A stretch of 64,000 bases of DNA, from the NCBI RefSeq assembly GCF_014839805.1, contig NC_051116.1, positions 3,162,001-3,226,000 on the forward strand, written 5' to 3'. The stretch is from Manduca sexta (lineage: Eukaryota > Arthropoda > Insecta > Lepidoptera > Sphingidae). The notes under the pieces are model-generated. The model saw only the letters and a program-made list of their open reading frames with translations, did not search any database and was not told the origin of the DNA. The stretch's first letter is position 1, and each line of letters opens with the position of its first letter. The position numbers and the translations under genes are program-made. Below, piece after piece: positions 20,301 through 31,438 of the stretch.

Positions 20301-20709
20301 ACTTTGAACTTTTGTTACAATTCTTTTACGCGGATGGTTTTCTACTTGCTAATAACATACTTTGACGTCGTTAGACGCAACTTGAGCTGCTACAGGCCGG
20401 TTAACAACAGTCTTCTGATGTAATGAGGTGCCCACGAGGTAGACACATGGCAATAGAAAGGTTTTCGTTGCTATAGCTGACAAACCAAGCCAGTATGTCG
20501 CGAATCATGCCTTATTCACCAAGCATATTATTCAAGCTACCAAGTAACTCGTTATAAAGTGCAAATTACAGTGCCCTTACATATTTAAATGCCATGTGCA
20601 CGGATACCGCTAATATATTCCATCATAGCGAATCTGAATTTGTAGCCTTGGTCGGCATTTGGAACATAAATCCACTTCCAGTTCTATACTGTAATTAGTT
20701 ATTGTCTAT
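20301..20709. other. Spacer with a weak reverse coding frame
   Basis: A 32-codon reverse frame at 20588-20683, between two stops, reads a peptide containing WIYVPNADQGYKFRF. It looks more protein-like than its surroundings, but it has no start codon or splice context that I can support. Confidence 0.2.
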
Positions 20710-21042
20710 ATATAATAATATAATAATATCAGCCCTGTATTATGTACTTGCCTGCTGCTGAGCACGGGCCTCCTCTACTACTAAGAGGGATTAGGCCTGA
20801 GTCCACCACGCGGGCCTAATTCGGATTGGTAGACTTCACACACCTTCGAAATTCCTATAGAGAACTCCTCAGATGTGCAGGTTTCCTCATGATGTTTTCC
20901 TTCACCGTTAAAGCGAACGATAAATTCACAAAGAATACACACATGATTTTAAAAAAGTCAGAGGTGTGTGCCCTTGGGATTTGAACCTGCGGACATTCGT
21001 CTTGGCAGTCCGTTCCACACCCAACTAGGCTATCGCCACTAT
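20710..21042 (-). repeat. S1 SINE, full length
   Basis: Reverse S1 with ATAATATAATAATATCAGCC tail, AGCACGGGCCTCCTCTACTA and the AACTAGGCTATCGCCAC head. Few differences from the 4.1- and 15.3-kb copies. Confidence 0.9.
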
Positions 21043-21183
21043 TGTATGTAGTCTTATAATAATTATAAGTTATTGTTTATTACTTAAGTAGTTTACATGT
21101 TTAGTTTACTGCCAATGTATGTGAATCTATAAAAATAAATAAATCAGAACAATATTTAACAATAAACAATACCATAATGTTAA

Positions 21184-21315
21184 ACGTCTCCTGACGTCTA
21201 TTGGTCATTGTTGATCTATGTTGTAGCTCAGTGTGTTCTGGTAGCCAGTGACGCGAACAAGACGTGTGACGCCGTCACTCCGCATGTGACGTATCGACGC
21301 CCGCCTCGGGACGTT
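21184..21315 (+). CDS. Candidate coding frame, 44 codons, GC-rich
   Basis: Open between TAA (21181) and TGA (21316). The peptide has a hydrophobic stretch (WSLLIYVVAQCVLVASDA) followed by NKTCDAVTPHVTYRRPP, with an N-glycosylation motif NKT. The second half uses GC-ending codons, unlike the flanks. An acceptor-like TGTTGTAG ends at 21236, so the true exon may be 21237 onward. There is no in-frame ATG and no strong donor. It could be the end of a small secreted protein exon, or a relic. Confidence 0.3.
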
Positions 21316-21410
21316 TGAAAGGTGTGAGGAATAGGATGTAGCGGGTAAGATAATTTTATAGTTTAGTGGTTATAGTATTTTCTAAAATATTTTATTACAC
21401 TTTATATAAG

Positions 21411-21640
21411 AACCCCCTTATTCATAGACGTTTTTTATTTAAGGACGGAGTAATACTGCGATAACAAGTCTGTTTCTGAAACAGACATAGGGCCGTTGTG
21501 ATTGGCTAATATTGAGATACAACAATATTAGCCAATCACAACGGCACTATGTCTACGCACCGCGAAGGCTGCCATGTCGTCAGCACTGAGAAACAGACTT
21601 GTTATCACAGCTTTGAGCACAACGTCTATGAATACGGGGG
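21411..21640. mobile_element. M9 MITE, nearly perfect palindrome
   Basis: Starts AACCCCCTTATTCATAGACG and ends CGTCTATGAATACGGGGG. The centre is also inverted: AGACATAGGGCCGTTGTGAT, 10-bp spacer, then ATCACAACGGCACTATGTCT. The whole 230 bp can fold on itself. Same family as 14063-14333, but with the internal sequence replaced by an inverted half. Confidence 0.8.
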
Positions 21641-22049
21641 AAAGAGTGTAAAGGCGCACGAAATGCCAGAGGTTTCTACCAGTCAACCTTTAGGTGGTGC
21701 AGAGACTAAAGAAGGGTACACAACGAGAGAAGGTAGTCGACAAAACATTAACATAATTTTGTAAAGGACAACTTTGTAAACAAAGGATCTGTCTTTTGTT
21801 TGATGGACTATATAAAAAAATAGCAACGTGATATTTGAGTGGTGAGAGATATTTCCGAAGTCGTAAGCATCATCTGTTTTATTGAATCGGTAGCGTAAAC
21901 ATATTACTTTTGTATATCAAACTTTTAGGCCCGTGTTTAAAAATGGACATCCCGCAGCTCATGATGATGATATCATACTTTATAACTTGCGGGGAAAACG
22001 GCACATAACGATGTACAGTAATCTGTTTGCTTACTTATTTTATAAAAAT
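21641..22049. other. Spacer, no gene seen
   Basis: Nothing recognised. Confidence 0.4.
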
Positions 22050-22315
22050 ACACAAAACAAACAAACAAACATCTCGCATTTATCCCCGAAGGGGAAAGCA
22101 GAGGCGCAACCAGAGTACGTTCTTTTCGCTAAGTGTATTCCGTCTCATGATGTAATAGGGGGCGAGCCTATCGCCATATCGTCCACAAATTCCCAGACTT
22201 CGGGCAAACTGAGCAGAAAAACCCAAATATTACTTTGTCTGAGCCGGGATTCGGACCCAGGACCTCAGAGCGTTGCCGTACCGCGTGTAGTACAACGCCA
22301 CCGAGGTAGTCAAAA
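22050..22315 (-). repeat. S2 SINE, near full length
   Basis: Reverse S2: ACAAACAAACAAAC tail, TTATCCCCGAAGGGGAAAGC, GGGGGCGAGCCTATCGCC, B-box complement GGGATTCGGACCC and the CGCCACCGAGGTAGTC head. Confidence 0.85.
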
Positions 22316-22639
22316 ATACACAAGGATTGTTAAAATAAGTTTCAATTATTGTATTATATATTTTATATCAAGCTTCCCCAAACTGAAATAAGAAGAAAAA
22401 TGCAATTGCTTAATCCATAGATTATCTCTCTCATAACTTCCTAGTCAAAAAATCATATGTTCAAAACCGCTGCATGCTATAACCTAGACCCAATTACCAG
22501 TGAAAGCGTCGTGACATATATCGGCAATGGCTGACTGCGTGTGATTCACAAGCACGGTACGTCGGTTCACGTCCATCGTGTATACACGTCGTGCACGTCT
22601 CTATTACCATCATAATATAATACCTATGTAGTTTATAGG
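22316..22639. other. Spacer, no gene seen
   Basis: A B-box-like GGTTCACGTCC lies near 22565 with no matching A box. Possibly a degraded head of the S1 copy that follows. Confidence 0.35.
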
Positions 22640-22900
22640 TTAGATTATCCCATTTAGCAGACTTCACATACATTCGAAATGTAGAACTTTTACGTATAGA
22701 CGCTTGCTTTAACGGTAAAGGAAAACATAGTGAGGAAACCGGCCTACCTGAGGAGTTCTCTATAGGAGTTTTGAGTGTGAATTCTACCAATTCGTACTAG
22801 GCCAGCGTGGTGGACTAAGGGGTAATCCCTCTCAGTAGTAGAGGAGGCCCGTGCCCAGAAATGGGACAGTAATAATACAGGGCTGATGTTATTATCATTA
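22640..22900 (+). repeat. S1 SINE, head lost
   Basis: Forward S1 body and tail: GAGGAAACCGGCCTACCTGA, TACTAGGCCAGCGTGGTGG, AGTAGAGGAGGCCCGTGCCC, AATACAGGGCTGATGTTATT. Confidence 0.8.
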
Positions 22901-23239
22901 TATACATAATCACCAATAATATCTATTAAAATATATTCAACAACAACAACTGTTCCCCTTTTATTTATCATAAACCACATTCAATACAAACGCAGTAACT
23001 TTTTTGTAATTCGTTGGCAACAAACTTAACAATTAGGAAGTATCCGGGTCCCTCAAGAGGTAAGCAAATAAAACAAAAAGCCGGAGGTAACCAAGTGTGT
23101 AATTAGGGAGCGTTTACCTCATTTGTATTCGATGGGTGTTTGGTTCTCGCCAAGTTTTCAGGATTAGAATGTTTTGGCCAGTAGGGGTGGGTAAATAGTT
23201 GATACAAAAATGATTGAATCACGAATGTGTTTTACAATG
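22901..23239. other. Spacer, no gene seen
   Basis: Nothing recognised. Confidence 0.45.
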
Positions 23240-23515
23240 CCCTGGCTTGGTGGCGTAGTTGTAATTTTACATGGAACAAGTACGATTACCATGCTTGGGT
23301 TGGAATCCCGGGTCGGGTCAAAATAATTGTGACTAGGTTTTTTTATCTTAAAAATTACTCAGTCACGGCTTGGAGTTAGGAAGTTAGCGGTGTGATACCC
23401 CCGTGCCTCGGAAAGCACGTGAAGCCGTTGGTCCTTTTGGATAGATCTCCGTTCATGTCGTATTGCCGTCTCACCAAACTATGAGAGTGAAGGAATACAG
23501 AGCAACAAAAAAATT
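23240..23515 (+). repeat. S3 SINE
   Basis: GGCTTGGTGGCGTAGTTGTA head, B box GGTTGGAATCCC, body with GGAAAGCACGTGAAGCCGTT and CCGTCTCACCAAACTATGAG. Confidence 0.8.
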
Positions 23516-24049
23516 TGAACCTTCTGTACGGTCTACCCTGTTAAAGTTTTCTGACAATCGATAAATATATATTCTCTGCAGACCAGTAATATTCTTTTCC
23601 ATATTTGACTCTGTAATCATAAGAAATTTCATTCACTGGAAAATTGGAAGGAAGCAATAAACTTTAAGTAACATTAGGTTATCTACAAACATCTATTTCG
23701 GAAACTTTTACCTGGGCAGGGTTAAAGAGCGTTTCCGAAGACGACCGCAGCGATAAGTTATAGTAATTTGTATGGTATTTGGTTCAAAAGCAGATAGTTT
23801 ATCGAATAGTATCGTTTATTCATCAAGAAAAAGTAGTTTAAAAGCCTTTTGTATCTAATAAATTACAATACATTGTAGCCCTAATACTAGGCTTGTAATT
23901 GTAAGATATTGGTTATGTTTCGTAATGACTAATAAATATATTTCTACATATTATATGTCTTCCAAATTGAAACATAATGTTTATGGAAATATTTGTATAT
24001 TTTATAACATGCTATTATTGTAGTGGTACTTTGATAGACAGACAGAAGA
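23516..24049. other. AT-rich spacer, no gene seen
   Basis: Nothing recognised. Confidence 0.5.
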
Positions 24050-24195
24050 CAGTGGACATTGAAATAAAACTATTTTATAGATTTTATTGTGGTTTTTTAT
24101 ATTATAATTTACTCACGACTTTTGAAGACTGCAGCCTTCATGGTCACGGGGCTATTTTTAACCGTCTTCAAAAAAGGAGAAGGTTATCAATTTAA
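24050..24195 (-). mobile_element. Penelope 3' end plus ACCGACTTC-type start
   Basis: ACATTGAAATAAAACTATTTTATAG..GACTGCAGCCTTCATGGTCACGG matches the Penelope 3' UTR at 58.7 kb. It is joined to AACCGTCTTCAAAAAAGGAG, the start motif of the 16.8-kb repeat. Confidence 0.65.
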
Positions 24196-24199
24196 CGTG

Positions 24200-24775
24200 T
24201 AGTTTTAAGTTAAATTTCTAATAAAATGACAAACAGGCAACTCCCTTCAATATGAATAATATTTAATGTTGAAGGAAAAATCTACAGTAAGCATGTTATA
24301 GTACGTTAATACTTTTTTCAACCTCTAACACTTATGTTTTTTTAGAGTAATTTTACATAATTTAGTAGTTTTAATGTCATTTAGTTCAAAAACAGTTTGC
24401 GTTTTGTCGCTACGGTTATTCGGAAGCGTACCTTAACTTCCTACCGTGTTGTTTCGAGAGTAACAGACAAATTACTGATTGTAATCAAAGGGTCTGGTTT
24501 TGGTGTCTTGCTATTATGCAAAAATGAATGTTTTTGAATGAGTGAATGTCTATATTTGAAACTGAACCATTGAATGAAATAATTAGGAAGGTTTCTACGC
24601 CGAACGAAGTACTTGAGGAGTGTTTTAAAGTTATATGTTTAGCGACATATAGTTATTTTTAATTAAAAAAATAATAATAAAAAAAAAAAAAATTGATTGT
24701 TGCTCACGACTCTGTTCGTGTGACAAACCTTCCGTGATCAATATAAAGGCTACTTTTATGCCAATTATATACATA
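24200..24775. other. AT-rich spacer, no gene seen
   Basis: Contains an A-rich run near 24660-24690; nothing else. Confidence 0.5.
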
Positions 24776-24895
24776 ATAATAATACCATTCCTGTATTATA
24801 TACTGTCTCATTGCTGAGCATGGGTCTCTACTACTGAGAAAGTTTAGGCCTTAGTCCACCACGCTATAGTGTGGGCAGACTTCACAAATCTATAT
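24776..24895 (-). repeat. S1 SINE, tail portion
   Basis: ATAATAATACCATTCCTG tail, TTGCTGAGCATGGGTCTC, TTAGGCCTTAGTCCACCACG; truncated before the head. Confidence 0.75.
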
Positions 24896-25245
24896 TAATA
24901 GAGTTGGTATTATCCAAAATCAAACGCAAGCCTCCTAAAGCCCAAATATAGGTACGTACATAGTATCACGCCTCTATCCCAAAGAGATAGGTAGAGACTA
25001 TGGATTGCCACTTTGGACGAGTCTGGGATACTTCTTCCATCTTCATTTAGTCTTTCAATGCATTCCCTGCGGTTCAGGTTTGACCTGGCCTTTACTAACA
25101 ATATCATATCTGACATTCGAAGGTTCAATCGACTCCTACCGGCTTTTCCATATATCCTCTTTGTCAGTCTCCTATCATCCTCTCCAAATTCCCAAACCAC
25201 TTTAGTAAACCAAATACAAGTAAACGGTAACAAAAGCTTCACGGG
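24896..25245 (-). other. Unidentified open frame, perhaps a repeat
   Basis: A 110-codon reverse frame (24910-25242) includes WEFGEDDRRLTKRIYGKAGR and is moderately charged. Its 3' side (AAAGAGATAGGTAGAGACTA, ATAGTATCACGCCTCTATC) resembles the TAxxCACGCC-type 3' ends of other short repeats here, so a retroelement remnant is as likely as a gene. The two forward overlapping frames are shadows. Confidence 0.25.
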
Positions 25246-25484
25246 CCGAAGCGGCGGTGCGGCGCGGGCCGAGTTACCGGAACAATGACCTCTGCATTGA
25301 GCTAATCGGGCTTCATTGACCGATAGCTCTTATTGTAGCCGCTTGTAGCGTTAGGCATTTCGTGTTTTGGAATTTAGTGTAATATACTTCTTAATCATTT
25401 GATATAATGTAGATTATAATTTAGCTTCTGTATTTGGGGTTATGATTTTTTGTACGAAATTATTTGTTTTCTTTTTACTTTCTA
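25246..25484. other. Spacer with short GC-rich patch
   Basis: GGGCCGAAGCGGCGGTGCGG (about 25243-25270) is a brief GC-rich patch; no element was identified. Confidence 0.35.
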
Positions 25485-25725
25485 GGTGGCGTAGTTTATG
25501 TATGCGGTATGAGTACGACTACCGCGCTGAGGTCTCGGGTTTGGTACCCGAGTCGGGTACTGTGATATTAAGTTCTACTCACTATCAGCTTAGAGTTTGG
25601 AATTAGTACCCATAGCAAGTAATAGCAAGAGGTTCGCTCCCTATCATGGGACGGAATACACACGGCGGAAAGTGGGAGCACTCTCTGCCTACCCATAAGG
25701 AATAATAGCGTGAGTGTGTGCATCA
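25485..25725 (+). repeat. S2 SINE, diverged
   Basis: TAGGTGGCGTAGTTTATG head, B box GGTTTGGTACCCG, body with CATGGGACGGAATACACACG and tail TAGCGTGAGTGTGTG. Confidence 0.75.
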
Positions 25726-26044
25726 ATCAGTCATTAATAAATCTATTTGCTTTTAACAAATACAACTTCAATATTTTATGACATAATTTATTTTGTAGAG
25801 ACCGATATTTGACCGATAAAAGCGATAAAACTGGTTATAAATAACCGGTAACCGATTATGTGTGTGTACGAGAACGCCCTTTCTCCTGCCATTACGATAT
25901 CGCTTGGGATTCCTTGATATTTATGCGACAAAATGACTTCGGTGTAGGGCGGGTATACAATATTTTTAAGTTCAAAGTCTATTTGTAAAGATAGTATTCA
26001 ATATTCGAGATATCAATAATGATAATTGTCATAAATACGCATCT
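25726..26044. other. AT-rich spacer, no gene seen
   Basis: Nothing recognised. Confidence 0.45.
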
Positions 26045-26180
26045 AATATTAAAATAAAACTATTTTTTTAAGGTTGAAAGAAACGTTGGGAGAAAACTAT
26101 AATATTAAAACCGCGATAAAATCCGAAAAATAGTTTAATTTTAATGTCTATCATTCGCGTAAACATAAGAAATCATTATG
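26045..26180. mobile_element. Penelope-derived foldback
   Basis: AATATTAAAATAAAACTATT followed by the inverted terminus GGAGAAAACTATAATATTAA and AAAATAGTTTAATTTTAATG. Internally deleted, as at 7.5 kb. Confidence 0.65.
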
Positions 26181-26554
26181 CGTATCTAATAGTTGTTCGG
26201 TAATTGAATGTATAATTCGTTTAAATATTATTTTCTTATAACAAAAAATGACCACTAATTACACGCGAATATGCGTAAAACGCACTAAATCATATGTAGT
26301 TCAGTTTACGAGCTCTATATTTTGAGTGTCGTGCGTAAGAGTACGAATTCGGACGATTTAATTTCGTACCAAAACACGTACCTATTGTTATAAGTTAAAA
26401 ATTACAAAAAAATTTACAAATCATTACTCTTATGATAAGAAGATTTAGCAATACTATGTCAAAATCAAGTCTAAGCAAAAATGATCTTTATTTAAATTAT
26501 ATTTTATAATTTTTTTGGATCGTCATCAGCTATCGCTTCCGAACTTAATGATTT
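26181..26554. other. AT-rich spacer, no gene seen
   Basis: Nothing recognised. Confidence 0.45.
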
Positions 26555-26700
26555 TCATATGTTTACACAAATGTAAGGCATGGAAATAAAACTATTTTTC
26601 GGATTTTATAGCAGTTTTTATATTATAATTTTCTCCCGTGGTTTCGAAAACTGAAACCTTCATGTTCACGGGGGGACTGAGGTATTAGTCACACGAAAAC
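26555..26700 (-). mobile_element. Penelope 3' end fragment
   Basis: TATGTTTACACAAATGTAAG, AATAAAACTATTTTTCGGAT, TGGTTTCGAAAACTGAAACC and CACGGGGGGACTGAGG match the 3' UTR of the 58.7-kb element almost in full. Confidence 0.75.
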
Positions 26701-27092
26701 CTGGTTAGTAACGTGTTATTGTTGTTAGGACGCGGTACAAGAACCTCCCCCGCAATACGATCTTTTAAAATATAAGCAATATGCAATACACTACTGCTGT
26801 ATTGATAAAACAAGTTAGATTTCAACTGTGTACACTGAGCCTAACTGATATTTTCTCAACAATTTGTTAAAGCAATGCCTACATTTGTGTTTGTTTGTAT
26901 TTTTATCGCAGCGACCGTTCGGGACAAATCGCCTTTATACCGATCGTGACAGCGATGTTTGTGGTTTGTCTTGGAATAATTTCAGCTCTGATGGATGCTC
27001 TCATTTTTTATGGTAACGGGGAAGCAAATTCTTGATGTATGAGAGCTGTAACGAATAGATATTGCCTTTTTCGAATGATTTGGCTTTTTTTC
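26701..27092. other. Spacer, no gene seen
   Basis: Nothing recognised. The reverse frames near 26982-27221 are antisense to F4. Confidence 0.45.
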
Positions 27093-27372
27093 TTGCTTTG
27101 AATGATGAGACGAGCTTGCCGTTCGCTTGATGGTAAGCGATACGGTCTTCCATAAACAGTAGAAACACCTTGAATTACAAAGTATTGTTTGGTATGCACT
27201 GCGCTCGCCATCCTGAGACACGAGATGTTAAATCTTATTATGTCCAGTAGTTACACTGGCTACAATATTCTTTAAATCGGAACACTACAGTGATTACATA
27301 CTGCTGCACGGCGGCATAAATAGACATTGAGGTAATGGACCCAGGTGGACTCTCACACATGAGATCCCTACC
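27093..27372 (+). repeat. F4 repeat, near full length
   Basis: TTGCTTTGAATGATGAGACG to GAGATCCCTACCATTTG, with the GCTTGATGGTAAGCGATACG and CAGGTGGACTCTCACAC blocks. Confidence 0.85.
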
Positions 27373-27462
27373 ATTTGAAAATATTAACTAAAATGCAGGA
27401 AAGAGTGTGATTGGCACGGTTAAAGTTCATTTACAGGAGTGTCGAAAAAATATGTACCTGTA

Positions 27463-27753
27463 TCACTACATAATAAAACAAAGTCGCATTCTCTGTCCCT
27501 TTGTATGCTTAAATGTTTAAAACTACGCAACGGATTTTGATGCGTTTTTTTTTAATAGATAGAGTGATTCAAGAGGAAGGTTTATATGTATAATAACATC
27601 CATTAAATAGTGGAGAAATACTGTTATTTTGTTATGTTATACCCGTGCGAAGCCAGAGCGGGCCGTTATGTTTTTATATACAACGTTCACAGTTTTTCTG
27701 TAGTGTATTTAGTATCAGCATTGCACCCGTGTGAAGCCGGGGCGGGTCGCTAG
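27463..27753 (+). mobile_element. Short Helitron, complete termini
   Basis: A|TCACTACATAATAAAACAAAG to CACCCGTGTGAAGCCGGGGC then GGGTCGCTAG|T. 291 bp, terminal hairpin present, no coding capacity. Family member of 5705-6002. Confidence 0.85.
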
Positions 27754-27810
27754 TATGTTATAAATATATTAAATTCGACGGTCGTATTCCAACTGCTGGT
27801 CTATCACTTG

Positions 27811-27985
27811 TTTATTTTATTTGAGTACTTATTTATTTATTACAGGTTTATTTGATTTGAGTACTTATTTATTTATTACAGGTTTATTTTATTTGAGTAC
27901 TTATTTATTTATTACAGGTTTATTTTATTTGAGTACTTATTTATTTATTACAGGTTTATTTTATTTGAGTACTTATTTATTTATT
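27811..27985. repeat. 36-bp tandem repeat, about 5 units
   Basis: TTGAGTACTTATTTATTTAT plus TACAGGTTTATTTTA repeats at 36-bp intervals. A multiple of three, so a forward frame of repeated STYLFITGLFYL stays open; it is not a gene. Confidence 0.95.
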
Positions 27986-28074
27986 GGAAAAGGAAAGCAA
28001 ATAGTTAAATACAACTTTAATAAGTTACAGAGAAGAAACCATTTTTTTTTTCGTGCAAGGCAAATTAACTTCAC

Positions 28075-28305
28075 TGCACAACTGCACCTGATGGTAAGTG
28101 GAGTGGATCTAATAGAATGTCGACTGACGAGAGATGATTACCCCTCAGCAGTCGATACAATTATGCCGGCCTGTTGGGACCGGATATACATAAGCTGATC
28201 CCGGAACGCGGCACACTTACGTGGACCACTATGGCGCGTTTTAACACCTTGTGTACGGTGGCTGCTATCAGGCGGATATAAAATATATACTACTACCAGC
28301 GTATT
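28075..28305 (+). repeat. F5 repeat, complete
   Basis: CACCTGATGGTAAGTGGAGT to ATACTACTACCAGC, with all F5 blocks in order. Confidence 0.9.
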
Positions 28306-28967
28306 TTTTTATTTATCAGGTTTTCAAGCATACTTAATACTACGATAATAATAATTTAAATATTATAACCTATAGCTTTAATGTAAGCCTAAGTTAGGAA
28401 AACTCAATTTGTATATAATGGAAACTAAAAATCTTATCTACAAGTAAAATTTAAAATTTTATTATGGTTGATTATGGTCATCAATTACTGTTGTTATCAC
28501 ATAGCAATGTGGGGTCAGCGCAATATATTTTTTTATCCAAGTTTCAGTAATGACATGTCACCTATCTGACGTCAAACCCTAAGAGATCTAATTCCGGTCT
28601 AATAACATTTAAACAAACTGTTATCTTAAAAATCGCACTCTGAACCCCACACAACCCAAGTACATAACCACTAAACCAAAGCTGAGATAAGCATCTTATC
28701 ACCTAATAAAACCCACAACCTAATACGGTTTTACTAATAATGTTTCAAATTCAAAGGAACGTGAACTTTATGTTTTTGATAATTCGGTTTAATGTTCCTT
28801 GGGTAAAGATTAGAAGATTTAAAAGGATCACATGAAAGAAACCGGAAATCGGACGCGACAGCACAAACATCTTTAGGGTGTGTACACAGTGTAGGAGAGA
28901 GCGGGTTGAATAATATTGAAAAGGATTTTTCGATTCTGTTATCTTTCATAGTAGCGTAGTTATACTA
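28306..28967. other. Spacer, no gene seen
   Basis: Nothing recognised. A 71-codon reverse frame (28734-28949) has no motif. Confidence 0.5.
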
Positions 28968-29035
28968 CATGCGCGGTATTTATATATTTACACTTCATAT
29001 ACAGAGAAGTATATAGGCGGACTTCTTGCCAAAGG
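28968..29035 (-). repeat. LINE-type 3' end scrap
   Basis: TATATATTTACACTTCATAT and GTATATAGGCGGACTTCTTG match 7906-7975; here it precedes an S2 body. Confidence 0.45.
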
Positions 29036-29350
29036 CGGCAGGCGGTATGGCAGCGCTCTGAGGTACTGGGTTCGAATCTCGGGTCGGGTAAATTGGTATT
29101 TATTTTTTTCTGCTCAGTACCAGCCCGGAGTCCAAAATTTGTACCCGATATGGCGATAAACTCGCACCCTATCACATCATGGAACGGAACACACTTGGCG
29201 AAAAGTGGGTACCCTTGTTGTGCCTCTGCATACCTCTTCGGGAATAAATGCGTGATGTGTGTTTATTTTAATTTCATGGAACCTAACAAACCTGGCGAAA
29301 TGTGAGCGATGACACCTCTGCTTACCTCTGAAGGAGGCGTGATTCTATGT
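29036..29350 (+). repeat. S2 SINE with extra tail piece
   Basis: B box GGTTCGAATCTC, body CAGTACCAGCCCGGAGTCC, CATGGAACGGAACACACTTG. After the usual end (29265), a second tail-like segment with CTGCTTACCTCTGAAGGAGG and GTGATTCTATGTATG follows. Confidence 0.75.
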
Positions 29351-30284
29351 ATGTTACCACTAACATGCATAATATCACTATGATGTTTGCCTAACTGTTG
29401 CTCGTACTATATCTCCCATACAATCCTTAGCCGCACTAAATTCCTTGCTCAATGCGAGTCCCGACTGTGAATTATTTGTCGATGAATGGAATGCGATATT
29501 GGCTGAATGTCTGAGATATTGTGAGATAAATGCTTAAATGTATTATTATTGTGATATTAATTTAGCTAATTCTAAATTTTATTATTTTTATATCATTTTT
29601 CTGGAGCGAATTTTATTCAGTTTGTAATAATATTTTGTATTTGGCTTTATGAGTCGCTCTAATTAAATAAAAATAAATAAATGATTTAATGTTTTGCAGC
29701 CTTATTTTTTTTTTATATTCAACGTGCTCCGCTAACTACTATGCTCTCTGCCGGTGAGGTTACACAGTACAGCAGCCGTGAATATATTTAATGTATTAAC
29801 CCACGCGGCCCGAGATCTATCTATTACGCGCTCAGATAGGGATGGGATGAATCGATATTGTATCCCTTTGTAGGGATGGGATAATCGATAACGATGGAGA
29901 ATGTTTATTTAATTTATTGAAAAACACCGTACAACTTTGTAAATAAAGTTTTCTTTTACTTATAGTTCACTGAGTTTCAACTGGTCTTAGCGTAATTAAA
30001 TTACTCGCGTGTTGTTGCCGAAGTTGTAAAACCTAAAAAACATGTCATGACCATTGGGGTCAACCCCTTTAGGCGTCCAAAAACCGTTAGAAAGATTCGC
30101 AAAAATTATTCGTTTATATAGGAATCGAACCTACATCCTCAGTATATACAATTCAAGTACGGAGCCAGATAACCAATAAGGCGATAAGGATTTGGTCAGT
30201 GCTATCATTTTGTGTCGGTTTGGAGCAACAAGCTGACAGCGTCTGCATGCGGCTATTAATTGTAAATTTTGGCGCCAATTATAT
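29351..30284. other. Spacer, no gene seen
   Basis: A low-complexity AAATAAATAAATGATTT tail near 29665 may mark an old non-LTR 3' end. GGGATGGGATAATCGATAAC and a similar word lie at 29845-29900. No gene. Confidence 0.45.
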
Positions 30285-30475
30285 ATCCGCCTAAATAGCG
30301 AGCACCGTACACAAGGTATTAAAACTATACATTTGCTCGCCATCCTGAGACAGTCTTATTATGTCCAGTAGTTACACTGGCTACAATGTCTTCCAAACCG
30401 GAATACAACAGTGACTACACACTGCTACCCAGGCGAACTCTCATATACGAAAGACCCACCACCAGTGGTATCTGA
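30285..30475. repeat. F5 and F4 fragments side by side
   Basis: 30285-30328 is a reverse F5 end (TATCCGCCTAAATAGCGAGC, ACACAAGGTATTAAAAC). 30333-30475 is a forward F4 3' half (ATTATGTCCAGTAGTTACAC to CCCACCACCAG). Confidence 0.7.
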
Positions 30476-31199
30476 TCTGGGATTCGCGGCCTCAGATCAG
30501 TTTAATCGCAACACAATTAAGCCAGGCAGTCGACGCGAGCCGTAATATCGACACAATCCTTCACATGAACTCAAACCAATTTCGCAATAATACAAAGGCA
30601 CTAATTCCAATGAATTCGGAGATTACTTAATTAATTAGCGTTTGTCCCGCGTACTACCGAGCAGTGGTACTTTGTTTTAGATATGTCGGACCTCATAATC
30701 ATTAGGAGTGTTGACGATGAGCCAGTACTTAACCACTTAAAATTTAAAAGGCCTTATAAGAAAAATATTTATTCACATACGACGAAAAACTCTCAAGTGA
30801 CAAGTAAGTATAAAAAAAAGATCATTTTCGATTTAAATAATTAAAAAATAAACTAAATTTTACTTAAAAGTATTTGCGCCGCCAACAAAAGGGGTTTATG
30901 TCATCTTTGCATATCAGTGGTGACTTTGTATAACCTAATTCCTGACAGTTTTTCTTTCGTAATTCATGAAAAATCTTATTATCATTATGTTTTTTAGTAT
31001 CTATAATATGCTGTGTTGGATTACCCTTCGGTAAACTTCTACCTTAGCCACCGTTGCATACCATGTAGGCTTTCCGAGAGTAATGCGAGTAAGAACCCAG
31101 TACATTCACTGGCTGTACAATTATAGCGTTTTTTCTTGTACAAGACAATATAAAAGAAACAAGTTCAGGATCTTAGGTTATGTACTTCCACCATACCCG
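30476..31199. other. Spacer, no gene seen
   Basis: Nothing recognised. Confidence 0.5.
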
Positions 31200-31438
31200 C
31201 TTGCTAATTGGATATATTTTATATCCGCCCGGATAGCGACCGCTGTACTCAAGGTGTTAAAACCCGCCATAGTGGCCCACGTAAGTATGTCGCGGTTTGG
31301 GTTCAGTCTATGTCTATCCGGTTCCAACAGGCCGGCATAATCGTGTCGACTGCCGAGGAGTAATCATCTCTCGTCAGTCGACATTCTATTGGACCCCACT
31401 CCAACTAACATTTGATGCAGTGGGGTCATATTGTAGCG
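31200..31438 (-). repeat. F5 repeat, near full length
   Basis: ATATCCGCCCGGATAGCGAC, AACCCGCCATAGTGGCCCAC, GGCCGGCATAATCGTGTCG, CATTCTATTGGACCCCACTC. Confidence 0.9.

Noticed and set aside
24910..25242. Host gene on the reverse strand (110 codons)
   Set aside because: Its 3' side resembles the ends of short repeats in this window and no domain is visible, so it is listed only as unidentified.
27811..27985. CRISPR array
   Set aside because: Repeats are directly contiguous with no unique spacers; a plain tandem repeat. The same holds for the 87-bp and 123-bp arrays.
27821..28198. 125-codon forward frame with repeated STYLFITGLFYL
   Set aside because: Created by a 36-bp tandem repeat and then an F5 element.
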